This document shows positions 1 to 5,767 of a stretch of 6,527 nt of DNA, piece after piece (within the stretch, counting starts at the first letter, position 1; every line of letters begins with the position of its first letter). The DNA comes from UBA2199 sp964628035 (GTDB lineage Bacteria; Acidobacteriota; Aminicenantia; UBA2199). The DNA is taken from the NCBI GenBank assembly GCA_964628035.1, contig CAZVPI010000026.1, forward strand, positions 1 to 6,527. Direction: 5' to 3'. Below the pieces are notes generated by a model. The model did not search any database and was not told the origin of the DNA. It saw nothing but the letters and a program-made list of their open reading frames with translations. The position numbers and the translations under genes are program-made.

Positions 1-1682
1 ACCAGGCGCAGTTGGAAGTTCTCGAAGAAATAGCGATGGCTCGCCGTCTGGCGGCCGTCGACCCATTCCAGGCAGCCGTCGGGGTAATAGCCGATCATGC
101 GCCGGCCGCCGGTGTATTCCAGCAGCAGCGGGGGCGGCTGCGGCGGCAGGTCGAACCCGCCGGCGGGCTCAACGCCGTCGTCGAGACCGAGGACGGTGGC
201 GCGGCCGCGGTCGCGGCGGACCAGGACCATGCGCCCGCCGGCCTGCTGGAAGGAGACGTCGCCGCCGCCGGCCTCCACATCCCCAAGGGCGGCCGGCATC
301 CCCTCCGGGCCGCGCCAGTTCCGGATCGCGTAATAGCGGAGGCGGTCATGGAAAATGAAAAGGCGCTCGTCGATGTAGTCGGGAACCACCCGGTCCTGGA
401 GCCCGGCGATGCGGTATTGGGAGAGGCCGTTGTTCTCGGCCTCGCGGGAGTGCACCAGCCCGTGCGAGCGGATGCGCAGCAGCGCCTGGTCCTCCCCCTG
501 GCGCAGCAGCAGGTAGCCGGGGTCGCGGATCGGCTCGCGGCGCAGCAGGAAGATCCCGCCGCCGCGGCCGGGAACGACCTGCTCGTCCCGGCCCAGCTCG
601 CGGGTGGTCACGCCGGGGCCCTCCAGGTCGAAAATGGCCAGGCGGCGCTGGTGCACGGTGAACAGGCGGTTGCCGCTCAGGAAGCGGCAGTCGGCGGCGG
701 TCACGCCCAGGCGGCCGAAGCGCGCCGAGTCGATCTCGCGGAGGCGCGGCGGCGCCGCGGCCGCAGGCGCCGCGGGCGGCAGCAGGCCCGCGGCCAGCCC
801 TCGCTCCGGCCCGACGGCGCCCTGGCCCTGGGCGAAGAACAGGAACGCCAGGAAGGCCAGCAGCAGCAGGACGGCGAAGGCGATCGCCTTGGCCAGCCTG
901 CGCCGCGGGCGGGCCAGGCGGATGGGCTTGGTCTTTTCCAGCATCTCCAGCGTGCCCAGGCGCACGATCTGCACCGTGACGTTGTCGGCGCCGCCGTGCT
1001 CGTTGGCCAGGCGCACCAGCTCCTCGGCCGCCTCCTCGGGATAGCCGCCCATGGTGACATTCATCAGTGTCTCGTCGTCGACCATGTTGCTCATGCCGTC
1101 GGAGCACAGGACCAGGGCATCGCCGTCCTCCAGGGCCAGGTCGCTGATCATTTCCGGGCTGAAGCTCTCGCGGGCGCCCAGCGACATGTAGAGGACGTTC
1201 TTCTGCGGATGCTCGCGGGCCTCGTCGGCCGAGATGCGCCCCTCTTCGACCAGCTTCTCGACGAAGGAGTGGTCGGTGGTGAGGCGGCGGATGCGGTTCC
1301 TGCGCACCAGGTAGGCGCGGGAATCGCCCACATGGGCGATGAACCCCTTCATGTCGGAAACGACCAAGGCGGTGAAGGTCGTGCCCATGCCGCGTTTCTC
1401 GATCTCGGCGGCCGCCTTGCGGAAGACGCTGGAATTGGCCCTGCGCACCGCCTGTTCCATGGCCGCCGCGACGGCCGTTCCCTTCTTGCGCAGCGAGCGG
1501 TAGGCATCGAGGAACGTTTCCGAGGCCAGTTTGGAGGCGACGTCCCCGGCCTGGTGGCCGCCCATGCCGTCGGCGACGATGAACAGGTATTCGTGATCCG
1601 AGATCTTCTCGTTCAGGAAATAGTCCTCGTTGGCGGCGCGGACGCGGCCGATGTCGCTCTTGGCGTAAAAGTGGATGTTCAT
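1..1682 (-). CDS. PP2C-family Ser/Thr protein phosphatase, single-pass membrane protein (3' end outside window)
   Basis: Predicted metal-dependent (Mn/Mg) phosphatase that removes phosphate from Ser/Thr residues, probably opposing Hanks-type kinases. The frame stays open for 560 codons from ATG at 1682 to the left edge, so the C-terminus is missing. Visible PP2C motifs: RAANED at residues 15-20, VADGMGGHQAGD at 36-47 (metal ligands D38/G39), GTTFTA at 100-105, HVGDSRAYLV at 117-126 (D120), SDGMSN at 194-199 (D195) and GGADNVT at 230-236 (D233). All expected acidic metal ligands are present. A basic stretch at 254-265 precedes one hydrophobic helix at about 264-284, then an Ala/Pro linker (about 297-312) and at least 245 residues of alternating short hydrophobic strands and Gly/Asp turns, possibly a degenerate beta-propeller. 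By the positive-inside rule the catalytic domain is cytoplasmic and the rest is exported. This layout resembles mycobacterial PstP. The start is set by the canonical PP2C N-terminus. There is no Shine-Dalgarno next to it. A promoter and a possible coupled leader ORF lie upstream. Confidence 0.92.
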   Translation of the reverse strand, partial: MNIHFYAKSDIGRVRAANEDYFLNEKISDHEYLFIVADGMGGHQAGDVASKLASETFLDAYRSLRKKGTAVAAAMEQAVRRANSSVFRKAAAEIEKRGMGTTFTALVVSDMKGFIAHVGDSRAYLVRRNRIRRLTTDHSFVEKLVEEGRISADEAREHPQKNVLYMSLGARESFSPEMISDLALEDGDALVLCSDGMSNMVDDETLMNVTMGGYPEEAAEELVRLANEHGGADNVTVQIVRLGTLEMLEKTKPIRLARPRRRLAKAIAFAVLLLLAFLAFLFFAQGQGAVGPERGLAAGLLPPAAPAAAAPPRLREIDSARFGRLGVTAADCRFLSGNRLFTVHQRRLAIFDLEGPGVTTRELGRDEQVVPGRGGGIFLLRREPIRDPGYLLLRQGEDQALLRIRSHGLVHSREAENNGLSQYRIAGLQDRVVPDYIDERLFIFHDRLRYYAIRNWRGPEGMPAALGDVEAGGGDVSFQQAGGRMVLVRRDRGRATVLGLDDGVEPAGGFDLPPQPPPLLLEYTGGRRMIGYYPDGCLEWVDGRQTASHRYFFENFQLRL

Positions 1683-1774
1683 GGGCGGCGGTCACATCCG
1701 GGCGGCCGCATTTCGCCGCGGTCCGGCCGCGCCTCGCCCCCCTTTTCCCTGCCTTGCCGCGGCGGAATCCTCAT
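1679..1774 (-). CDS. possible 31-aa leader ORF translationally coupled to the PP2C gene
   Basis: A short ATG-initiated frame with GGAGG at 1785-1781, six nucleotides before its start. Its TGA stop overlaps the PP2C ATG as ATGA, the usual arrangement for translational coupling. The PP2C start itself has no visible Shine-Dalgarno, so coupling would explain how it is initiated. Evidence against: the predicted peptide is Arg/Pro/Gly-rich, as a random GC-rich frame would be, with no recognisable domain. The best promoter just upstream would also start transcription at about 1784, inside this Shine-Dalgarno. The ORF could then work only on read-through mRNA from the glycosyltransferase genes or from another start site. 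The geometry is seen directly; translation is inferred. Confidence 0.3.
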   Translation of the reverse strand: MRIPPRQGREKGGEARPDRGEMRPPGCDRRP

Positions 1775-1790
1775 TGCCTGCCTCCGATTT

Positions 1791-1819
1791 TCCTTAGCAC
1801 AACGCCCTTTCATTGTCAA
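1791..1819 (-). promoter_or_regulatory. sigma70-like promoter for the PP2C gene
   Basis: On the minus strand a perfect -35 TTGACA (1819-1814) is followed by a 17-nt spacer and a weak -10 TAAGGA (1796-1791), preceded by TGC as in an extended -10. Predicted transcription start is about 1784, giving a leader of about 100 nt before the PP2C ATG. The -35 lies inside the loop of a 6-bp inverted repeat, CGCCCT (1803-1808) and AGGGCG (1823-1828). A promoter here would let the phosphatase be expressed independently of the glycosyltransferase genes. Confidence 0.5.
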
Positions 1820-1835
1820 ACGAGGGCGGGAGGGG

Positions 1836-3005
1836 TCAGTGCGCCGGTTTGCCGGCGGCGACGGCCTTGGCCAGGGCCGCGGCCACCCGTTCGCGGTAGC
1901 GCTCCGGGGTGTAGTGCCGGCTGCAGAAATCCAGGGCGCGGGCGGCGGCGGCCCTGCCCTCCGGGCCGGCGGCGCGGACGATGGCGGCGGCGAAGGCCTC
2001 GGGCTCCGGCTCGGCCAGCAGGGCGACCTGCGGCGAGAGGGTCTGCGTGTGCGTCGGCAGGTCGGTGGCCACCAGCGGCGTGCCGCTGGCCAGGTAGGAG
2101 TACACCTTCAAGGGGATGTTGGTCCCGCGCGAGCGGGGCGAGACCAGCACGTCGGCGGCCTTGAGGTACAGCGGGATATCCGCGGCCGGCTTGCGCCCCA
2201 GCAGCACGACCCTGCCCTCCAGCCCGCGGCCGGCCAGGCCCCGGCGCAGCTGCTCCACCTGGGGCGGGTCGCCGCCGACCAGCACGAGAAGGAAGGTTGC
2301 GGGGAGGAATTTCATGCTCTCCAGCAGCAGCGGCATGCCCTGGTAGGCTTCCAGGGTCCCGGTGTACAGGACGACGGTGCCGGCGCCTGGGGCGAACGAC
2401 TCGCGCAGGCGCTTCGCCGCCGCCTCGTCGTTGCAGACCGGCCGGTCGTCCAGAAAATTCTCGATCAGGGTGAGCTTGGCCGGGTCGGTGACGGCGGCGG
2501 CATGGTCGAACAGGGCCCGGCAGATGACGATCACCGAGGCGGCGTTGCGCAGGGAGATCCGCTCGACGGCGCGGAAGAGGGAGACGACCAGGCGCGAGCG
2601 GGTGAACTGGAAATTGTCCATCTGCTGGGCCAGCGAGGAGTGCATGTCGTACAGGTGGGGCGTCTTGGTCAGTTTCTGGAACGCCACGCCCATGAGGCTC
2701 CCCTCCTCGTGCGTGTGCACCACGTCGTAGCGGCCGGCGGACAGCCGGCCCAGGACCTTGAAGAACAGAAAGAGATCGAGGACCAGTTTGGCCAGCGAGG
2801 GGCCGGTGCGCACCGAGCGCACGCCGGGAGGCCGCCAGCAGCGGAAGATCCTCAGCCCCGGGACCTGCCGGTCTTCGCCGAAGGGGTATGTGACCAGGTC
2901 GACGCGATGGCCGAGGTCGGAAAGGGCGCGGATGCGGAAGTACTCGGAAAACGGGGTGCCGCGGGGCTCAAAGAACGGCTGGGGGGCGATCATCAGGATG
3001 GTCAT
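1836..3005 (-). CDS. GT4-family glycosyltransferase (GT-B fold)
   Basis: A 389-residue protein of usual GT4 length, predicted to transfer a sugar from a nucleotide-sugar donor to a growing glycan at the cytoplasmic membrane face. The N-terminus MTILMIAPQPFFEPRGTPFS has the expected first strand and the Gly-containing acceptor-domain loop seen in many GT4 enzymes. Residues 94-99 (DVVHTH) and 118-122 (LYDMH) fit the N-terminal Rossmann domain. The C-terminal donor domain begins near residue 210 (VVLYTGTLEAYQG) and continues with LVLVGGDP (240-247) and VVLLGRKP (266-273). The donor-site segment at 294-308 reads GTNIPLKVYSYLASG. The usual E-x7-E glutamates appear replaced by Thr295 and Ser303 in my hand alignment, a variant I believe characterises a recognisable GT4 subgroup. 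The hydrophobic stretch at 71-87 looks like a membrane-associating helix. The start overlaps the upstream GT2 gene by 38 nt, suggesting co-transcription and coupled translation. The sugar and acceptor cannot be assigned. Confidence 0.9.
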   Translation of the reverse strand: MTILMIAPQPFFEPRGTPFSEYFRIRALSDLGHRVDLVTYPFGEDRQVPGLRIFRCWRPPGVRSVRTGPSLAKLVLDLFLFFKVLGRLSAGRYDVVHTHEEGSLMGVAFQKLTKTPHLYDMHSSLAQQMDNFQFTRSRLVVSLFRAVERISLRNAASVIVICRALFDHAAAVTDPAKLTLIENFLDDRPVCNDEAAAKRLRESFAPGAGTVVLYTGTLEAYQGMPLLLESMKFLPATFLLVLVGGDPPQVEQLRRGLAGRGLEGRVVLLGRKPAADIPLYLKAADVLVSPRSRGTNIPLKVYSYLASGTPLVATDLPTHTQTLSPQVALLAEPEPEAFAAAIVRAAGPEGRAAAARALDFCSRHYTPERYRERVAAALAKAVAAGKPAH

Positions 3006-3963
3006 GCTCGAATCCGATCAGCTCGCGGATGGCGTATTCATTCTTGTTCAGCCCCTCGTGGTAGATGCGCGAGAGCATCTCGGCCAGCAGGCCCAGTGAG
3101 ATGGCCTGGAAACCCAGGAAAAACATCAGCAGGGTGAAGAAGAGGAGCGGCCGGCCGGCGATCCCCTGGCGCAGGACGAACTTGGTGTAGGTGAGCCACA
3201 GGCCGCTGAGCAGGCCCGCCAGGAACATCATCAGCCCGGCGCCGCCGAAAATCTGCAGCGGCCGGTGCGAGTAGGCCAGCAGGAACTTGAGCGAGATCAC
3301 GTCGAGGATGACGCGGAAGGTGCGCCCCAGGCCGTATTTGGACTTGCCGAACTTGCGCTCGCGGTGGTGGACCACGATCTCCGTGGAGCGGACGCCCATT
3401 CGCGAGGCGATGGCCGGGATGTAGCGGTGCATCTCGCCGTACAGGTTCAGGTTCTTGACCACGTCGCTGCGGAAGCCGCGCAGGGTGCAGCCGTAATCGT
3501 GAAGCTTGACGCCCGTGATCCAGGAGACGAGCTTGTTGCCGAAATAGGAGGGCAGGCGGCGGGTCAGCCACCTGTCACGGCGCTCCTTGCGCCAGCCGTT
3601 GACGATGTCGAAGCCCTCGCCTACCTTGTCCACCACGCGCGGGATGTCGGCGGGGTCGTTCTGCAGGTCGGCGTCCATGGCCACGACCACCTGGCCGCGG
3701 CAGCGGTCGAAGCCGGCCGAAATGGCCGCGCTCTGCCCGAAGTTCTTGCGGAACTGGATGATCCGGACGCGCGGATCGCGGCAACGGGCCTCCTTCAGGG
3801 CGGCCAGCGATCCGTCCGAGCTGCCGTCGTCGACGAAGAGGAACTCGTACTCCTCGTCGCGGCCGGAGACGGCGGCGGCGATCTCGCCCGCCAGCGGGGC
3901 GATGTTTTCGGCCTCGTTAAACACCGGCACGACAATCGATACCAGGGTCTTGCTCATTGGCAT
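2968..3963 (-). CDS. GT2-family membrane glycosyltransferase (dolichyl-phosphate mannosyltransferase/ArnC-like)
   Basis: A 331-residue polyprenyl-phosphate-glycosyltransferase-type protein. The N-terminal GT-A domain begins with SIVVPVFNEAENI (residues 9-21) and carries VDDGSSDGS (44-52) and the catalytic metal-site motif DADLQNDP (97-104). DYGCTLRGF (156-164), GEMHRYIP (176-183) and KFGKSKYG (204-211) are the expected acceptor-side motifs. Two transmembrane helices follow, at about 236-259 and 272-296, as in ArnC/GtrB-like enzymes. The likely reaction is sugar transfer from a nucleotide donor to undecaprenyl phosphate, supplying a lipid-linked sugar for envelope modification; donor identity is not determinable. 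In-frame ATGs at 3963 and 3957 are both possible. The second (MSKTLVSIV) is the more typical family start, and neither has a clear Shine-Dalgarno. It is the first gene of the leftward pair; its end overlaps the GT4 start by 38 nt. Confidence 0.92.
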   Translation of the reverse strand: MPMSKTLVSIVVPVFNEAENIAPLAGEIAAAVSGRDEEYEFLFVDDGSSDGSLAALKEARCRDPRVRIIQFRKNFGQSAAISAGFDRCRGQVVVAMDADLQNDPADIPRVVDKVGEGFDIVNGWRKERRDRWLTRRLPSYFGNKLVSWITGVKLHDYGCTLRGFRSDVVKNLNLYGEMHRYIPAIASRMGVRSTEIVVHHRERKFGKSKYGLGRTFRVILDVISLKFLLAYSHRPLQIFGGAGLMMFLAGLLSGLWLTYTKFVLRQGIAGRPLLFFTLLMFFLGFQAISLGLLAEMLSRIYHEGLNKNEYAIRELIGFEHDHPDDRPPAVL

Positions 3964-3964
3964 A

Positions 3965-3993
3965 TGTGTAGCACAGATGCCGCTGTTTTACAA
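3965..3993 (-). promoter_or_regulatory. candidate promoter for the glycosyltransferase operon, possibly leaderless
   Basis: On the minus strand TTGTAA (3993-3988) is separated by 17 nt from TACACA (3970-3965), with TGC directly before the -10 as in extended -10 promoters. Matches to consensus are modest, 4/6 and 3/6. The predicted start is about 3958, one base before the ATG at 3957. That would give a nearly leaderless mRNA, consistent with no visible Shine-Dalgarno before the GT2 gene. A promoter farther upstream in the intergenic region is equally possible. Confidence 0.3.
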
Positions 3994-3999
3994 GACAAC

Positions 4000-4020
4000 C
4001 GTGACGCGTGGCGCGTGACA
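4000..4020. repeat. left heptamer array (CGTGACG-type, three imperfect units)
   Basis: Three consecutive 7-nt units read CGTGACG, CGTGGCG and CGTGACA. This is the reverse complement of the array at 4267-4287 with two mismatches in 21 positions. Together they form a widely spaced imperfect inverted repeat around 246 nt. The array lies just upstream of the candidate GT2 promoter. Confidence 0.7.
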
Positions 4021-4266
4021 AGCAAGAATCGCGGGACACCCCAACGAGGACCGGATGGCTGGCCGGTTGTGACGGGACCTCTCCATCCAGTGATGGGTTT
4101 GCTGGATCCGCGGGTTCAGATAGAAAGAGCGGGCAGGGTAGGAATTTCTGACAGGCCCGTTCGTTGTCGCGCGCCCCCGTGTTCATCAGGGACCTGGAGG
4201 GGCATGGCATCACGACAGCCCGCCATTTTTTGCTGTTCCAAGAGTCATTTTCCTTTTCTTTTTTTT

Positions 4267-4287
4267 CGTCACGCGTCACGCGTCACG
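4267..4287. repeat. right heptamer array (CGTCACG, three exact units)
   Basis: Three perfect tandem copies of CGTCACG directly follow a T8 run. A fourth isolated copy lies at 4319-4325, just upstream of the helicase promoter. The period of seven does not match the DNA helical turn, so simple same-face protein binding is not implied. It could be a short tandem repeat, a transcription-factor array or an end of a small repeat element. Confidence 0.8.
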
Positions 4288-4343
4288 ATCCATCGATCCG
4301 CAGCAGGATTTCATCACACGTCACGGAAGATCGGTTCTGACGA

Positions 4344-4372
4344 TTGACTTCGGCGCCCGTTTGCGCTATGAT
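4344..4372 (+). promoter_or_regulatory. strong sigma70-like promoter for the helicase/ettA genes
   Basis: TTGACT (4344-4349) and TATGAT (4367-4372) are separated by exactly 17 nt; each differs from consensus at one position. The predicted transcription start is about 4379, in the AT-rich stretch after the -10, giving a 5' leader of about 91 nt. This is the best promoter match in the window. Confidence 0.75.
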
Positions 4373-4378
4373 GAAAAA

Positions 4379-4469
4379 TTAAGAAACGTGCGTTCCCCGA
4401 CAACGAGACTGGAAACGAACCGCTCCCACGACCGCTGTAAGAAACGGAAGCAGAGGTTGCCAAGACAAC
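4379..4469 (+). promoter_or_regulatory. 5' leader of the helicase mRNA with a widely spaced Shine-Dalgarno
   Basis: The predicted leader of about 91 nt has no ORF that I would support. Its likely ribosome-binding site is AGAGGT at 4452-4457, 12 nt from the ATG, longer than usual. A 4-bp hairpin, GTTG (4456-4459) with CAAC (4466-4469) around a 6-nt loop, lies between them and could shorten the effective spacing. Long leaders are known on some cold-induced helicase mRNAs; regulation here is inference. Confidence 0.4.
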
Positions 4470-5729
4470 ATGACATTTGAGGAACTGAATCTAGACCCCC
4501 CGCTGCTGCGGGGGATCCAGGACATGGGCTTCACCGCCCTGACTCCGGTCCAGGAGAGGACGCTGGTCGTCTCCCTGGCCGGCCGCGACGTCGCCGTGCA
4601 GTCCCAGACCGGCACCGGCAAGACCGCCGCCTTCCTGATCACCATTTTCCAGCGCCAGCGCCAGGTGGCCGCGGCCTGGCGCAAGGCGCTGATCGTCGCC
4701 CCCACCCGCGAACTGGCCGTGCAGATCGAGGAGGAGGCCAAGCTCCTCGGCCGCCACCTGGACCTGCGCAGCGGCTGCTTCTACGGCGGCGTGGGCTACC
4801 ACCGCCAGGAAGCGGCCCTGAAGCGCGGGGTGGACATCATGGTCGGAACACCCGGCCGCCTCCTCGACCTGGAGCAGAAGGGTACCCTGAGCATGAAGGG
4901 CATCGGCTTCCTGGTCATCGACGAGGCCGACCGCCTCTTCGACATGGGGTTCCTGCCCGACATCCGCCGCATCCTGCGCCGGGTGCCGCCGCTGCAGTAC
5001 CGCCAGACCATGCTCTTTTCCGCCACCCTGTCGGGCCCGGCGCTGCAGATCGCCCGCGAGCACATGAACCAGCCAGAGCGCATCGCCATCCGGCCGGAAA
5101 AAATCACCGTCGACGCCGTCCACCAGGAACTCTACCACGTGGGCAGCGGGGAGAAGCTCGGCCTGCTGCTGGGCATCCTCCGGCGCGACCGGCCGCGCAG
5201 CGTCCTCATCTTCACCAACATGAAGCACGACGCCGAGCGCCTGAGCCGGCGCCTGGAGGCCAACGGCTACGCCAACGAGTATCTCACCGGCGACCTGGCC
5301 CAGAGCAAGCGCCTGCAGATCATCGACGATTTCAAGTCCGGCAGGCAGAAGATCGTGGTCGCCACCGACGTGGCCGCCCGCGGGCTGCACATCGAGGACC
5401 TGGACCTGGTGGTCAACTACGACGTGCCCAACGAGAGCGAGAGCTACGTCCACCGCATCGGCCGCACCGCCCGCGCCGGCAAGAGCGGCAAGGCCGTGAC
5501 CCTGGCCTGCGAAAAATACGTGCTGAACCTCGACCCCATCCAGGAGCTGATCCAGTACAAAATCCCCGTCATCTACCCCGAGGACGACCTGTTCCTCCCC
5601 GACAAGAGCCGCGGCCTGGTGTTCCATGACTCCCGCGGCGGACGCCCGGGCGGGGACCGGCCGCGGGGAGGGCGGCCCCGCAGCGGGCGCCCGCGTCCGG
5701 GAGGGCCGCGGCCGCGCCGTCGCCGCTGA
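4470..5729 (+). CDS. rhlB: RhlB-like DEAD-box ATP-dependent RNA helicase
   Basis: A 419-residue cytoplasmic helicase expected to unwind short RNA duplexes using ATP; E. coli RhlB, of near-identical length, does this in the RNA degradosome. All core motifs are intact: Q motif GFTALTPVQ (20-28), motif I SQTGTGKT (45-52), Ia PTRELA (78-83), GG (106-107), Ib TPGR (127-130), II DEAD (151-154), III SAT (184-186), IV LIFTN (246-250), V ATDVAARGLH (298-307) and VI HRIGRTARAG (328-337). Points favouring RhlB over RhlE, SrmB or CsdA are GVDIMVGTPGRLLD (120-133), the DLAQSKRLQIIDDF segment (275-288) and LACEKYVLNLDPIQ (345-358), which parallel E. coli RhlB from memory. Residues 388-419 are a disordered Arg/Gly/Pro tail suited to RNA binding. 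The start is supported by the family-typical MTFEELNL opening. It is probably co-transcribed with the ettA-like gene 38 nt downstream. The RhlB assignment over other DEAD subgroups is fairly but not fully secure. Confidence 0.93.
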   Translation: MTFEELNLDPPLLRGIQDMGFTALTPVQERTLVVSLAGRDVAVQSQTGTGKTAAFLITIFQRQRQVAAAWRKALIVAPTRELAVQIEEEAKLLGRHLDLRSGCFYGGVGYHRQEAALKRGVDIMVGTPGRLLDLEQKGTLSMKGIGFLVIDEADRLFDMGFLPDIRRILRRVPPLQYRQTMLFSATLSGPALQIAREHMNQPERIAIRPEKITVDAVHQELYHVGSGEKLGLLLGILRRDRPRSVLIFTNMKHDAERLSRRLEANGYANEYLTGDLAQSKRLQIIDDFKSGRQKIVVATDVAARGLHIEDLDLVVNYDVPNESESYVHRIGRTARAGKSGKAVTLACEKYVLNLDPIQELIQYKIPVIYPEDDLFLPDKSRGLVFHDSRGGRPGGDRPRGGRPRSGRPRPGGPRPRRRR

Positions 5730-5756
5730 AGAAGCGGAGGGAGAAAGCCCCTGCCC

Positions 5757-5762
5757 AAGGAG
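5757..5762 (+). promoter_or_regulatory. Shine-Dalgarno of the ettA-like gene
   Basis: AAGGAG lies 5 nt before the ATG at 5768, a strong site. An in-frame GTG at 5762-5764 overlaps it and is therefore a poor alternative start. There is no terminator or promoter in the 38-nt gap after the helicase stop, supporting an operon. Confidence 0.8.
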
Positions 5763-5767
5763 TGACC

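Larger units (their letters stand above)
3964..4469. other. divergent intergenic region with lower GC, repeats and hairpins
   Basis: About 506 nt separate the leftward GT2 gene and the rightward helicase gene. The stretch is visibly less GC-rich than the flanking genes and has a pyrimidine tract at about 4248-4266 ending in eight T. It holds heptamer arrays at both ends of its left half, several short inverted repeats (4083-4096, 4085-4107, 4102-4119, 4130-4159, 4204-4226), the helicase promoter and its leader. A minus-strand open frame (4279-3917) begins inside the heptamer array and overlaps the GT2 start; I do not regard it as a gene. No tRNA or known riboswitch was recognised. Confidence 0.7.

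Noticed and set aside
346..1695. Minus-strand 449-codon frame starting near the PP2C start
   Set aside because: It is a shifted frame of the phosphatase gene. It is His/Arg/Pro-rich and has no motifs, while the frame from 1682 shows a complete PP2C domain.
12..3137. Plus-strand open frame of 1041 codons opposite three genes
   Set aside because: It runs antisense to the PP2C, GT4 and GT2 genes, crosses the intergenic gap, is Ala/Gly/Gln/Arg-rich without domains, and is explained by scarce stop codons in GC-rich DNA. The minus-strand frames carry full family motifs.
4204..4231. Rightward intrinsic terminator (ATGGC/GCCAT stem plus T6)
   Set aside because: The stem is only 5 bp with a 13-nt loop, and no rightward gene lies upstream that would need it; kept only as part of the hairpin-cluster observation.
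3917..4279. Minus-strand 120-codon frame upstream of and overlapping GT2
   Set aside because: It starts at a GTG inside the heptamer array, has no Shine-Dalgarno, overlaps the GT2 start in another frame and has codon use unlike the neighbouring genes. It is best seen as chance.
3265..4347. Plus-strand 360-codon frame opposite GT2 and into the intergenic region
   Set aside because: Antisense shadow of the GT2 gene with no recognisable domain; its tail simply continues through the unselected intergenic DNA.
3991..4469. Perfect 9-bp direct repeat CAAGACAAC at 3991-3999 and 4461-4469, as a possible target-site duplication
   Set aside because: About half a 9-mer match is expected by chance among the roughly 125,000 position pairs in this region, and the enclosed 461 nt includes the helicase promoter without transposon ends. 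The only odd point is that one copy abuts the heptamer array and the other the helicase ATG.
4491..5627. Minus-strand 378-codon frame opposite the helicase
   Set aside because: Antisense shadow of a gene whose plus-strand frame has every DEAD-box motif.
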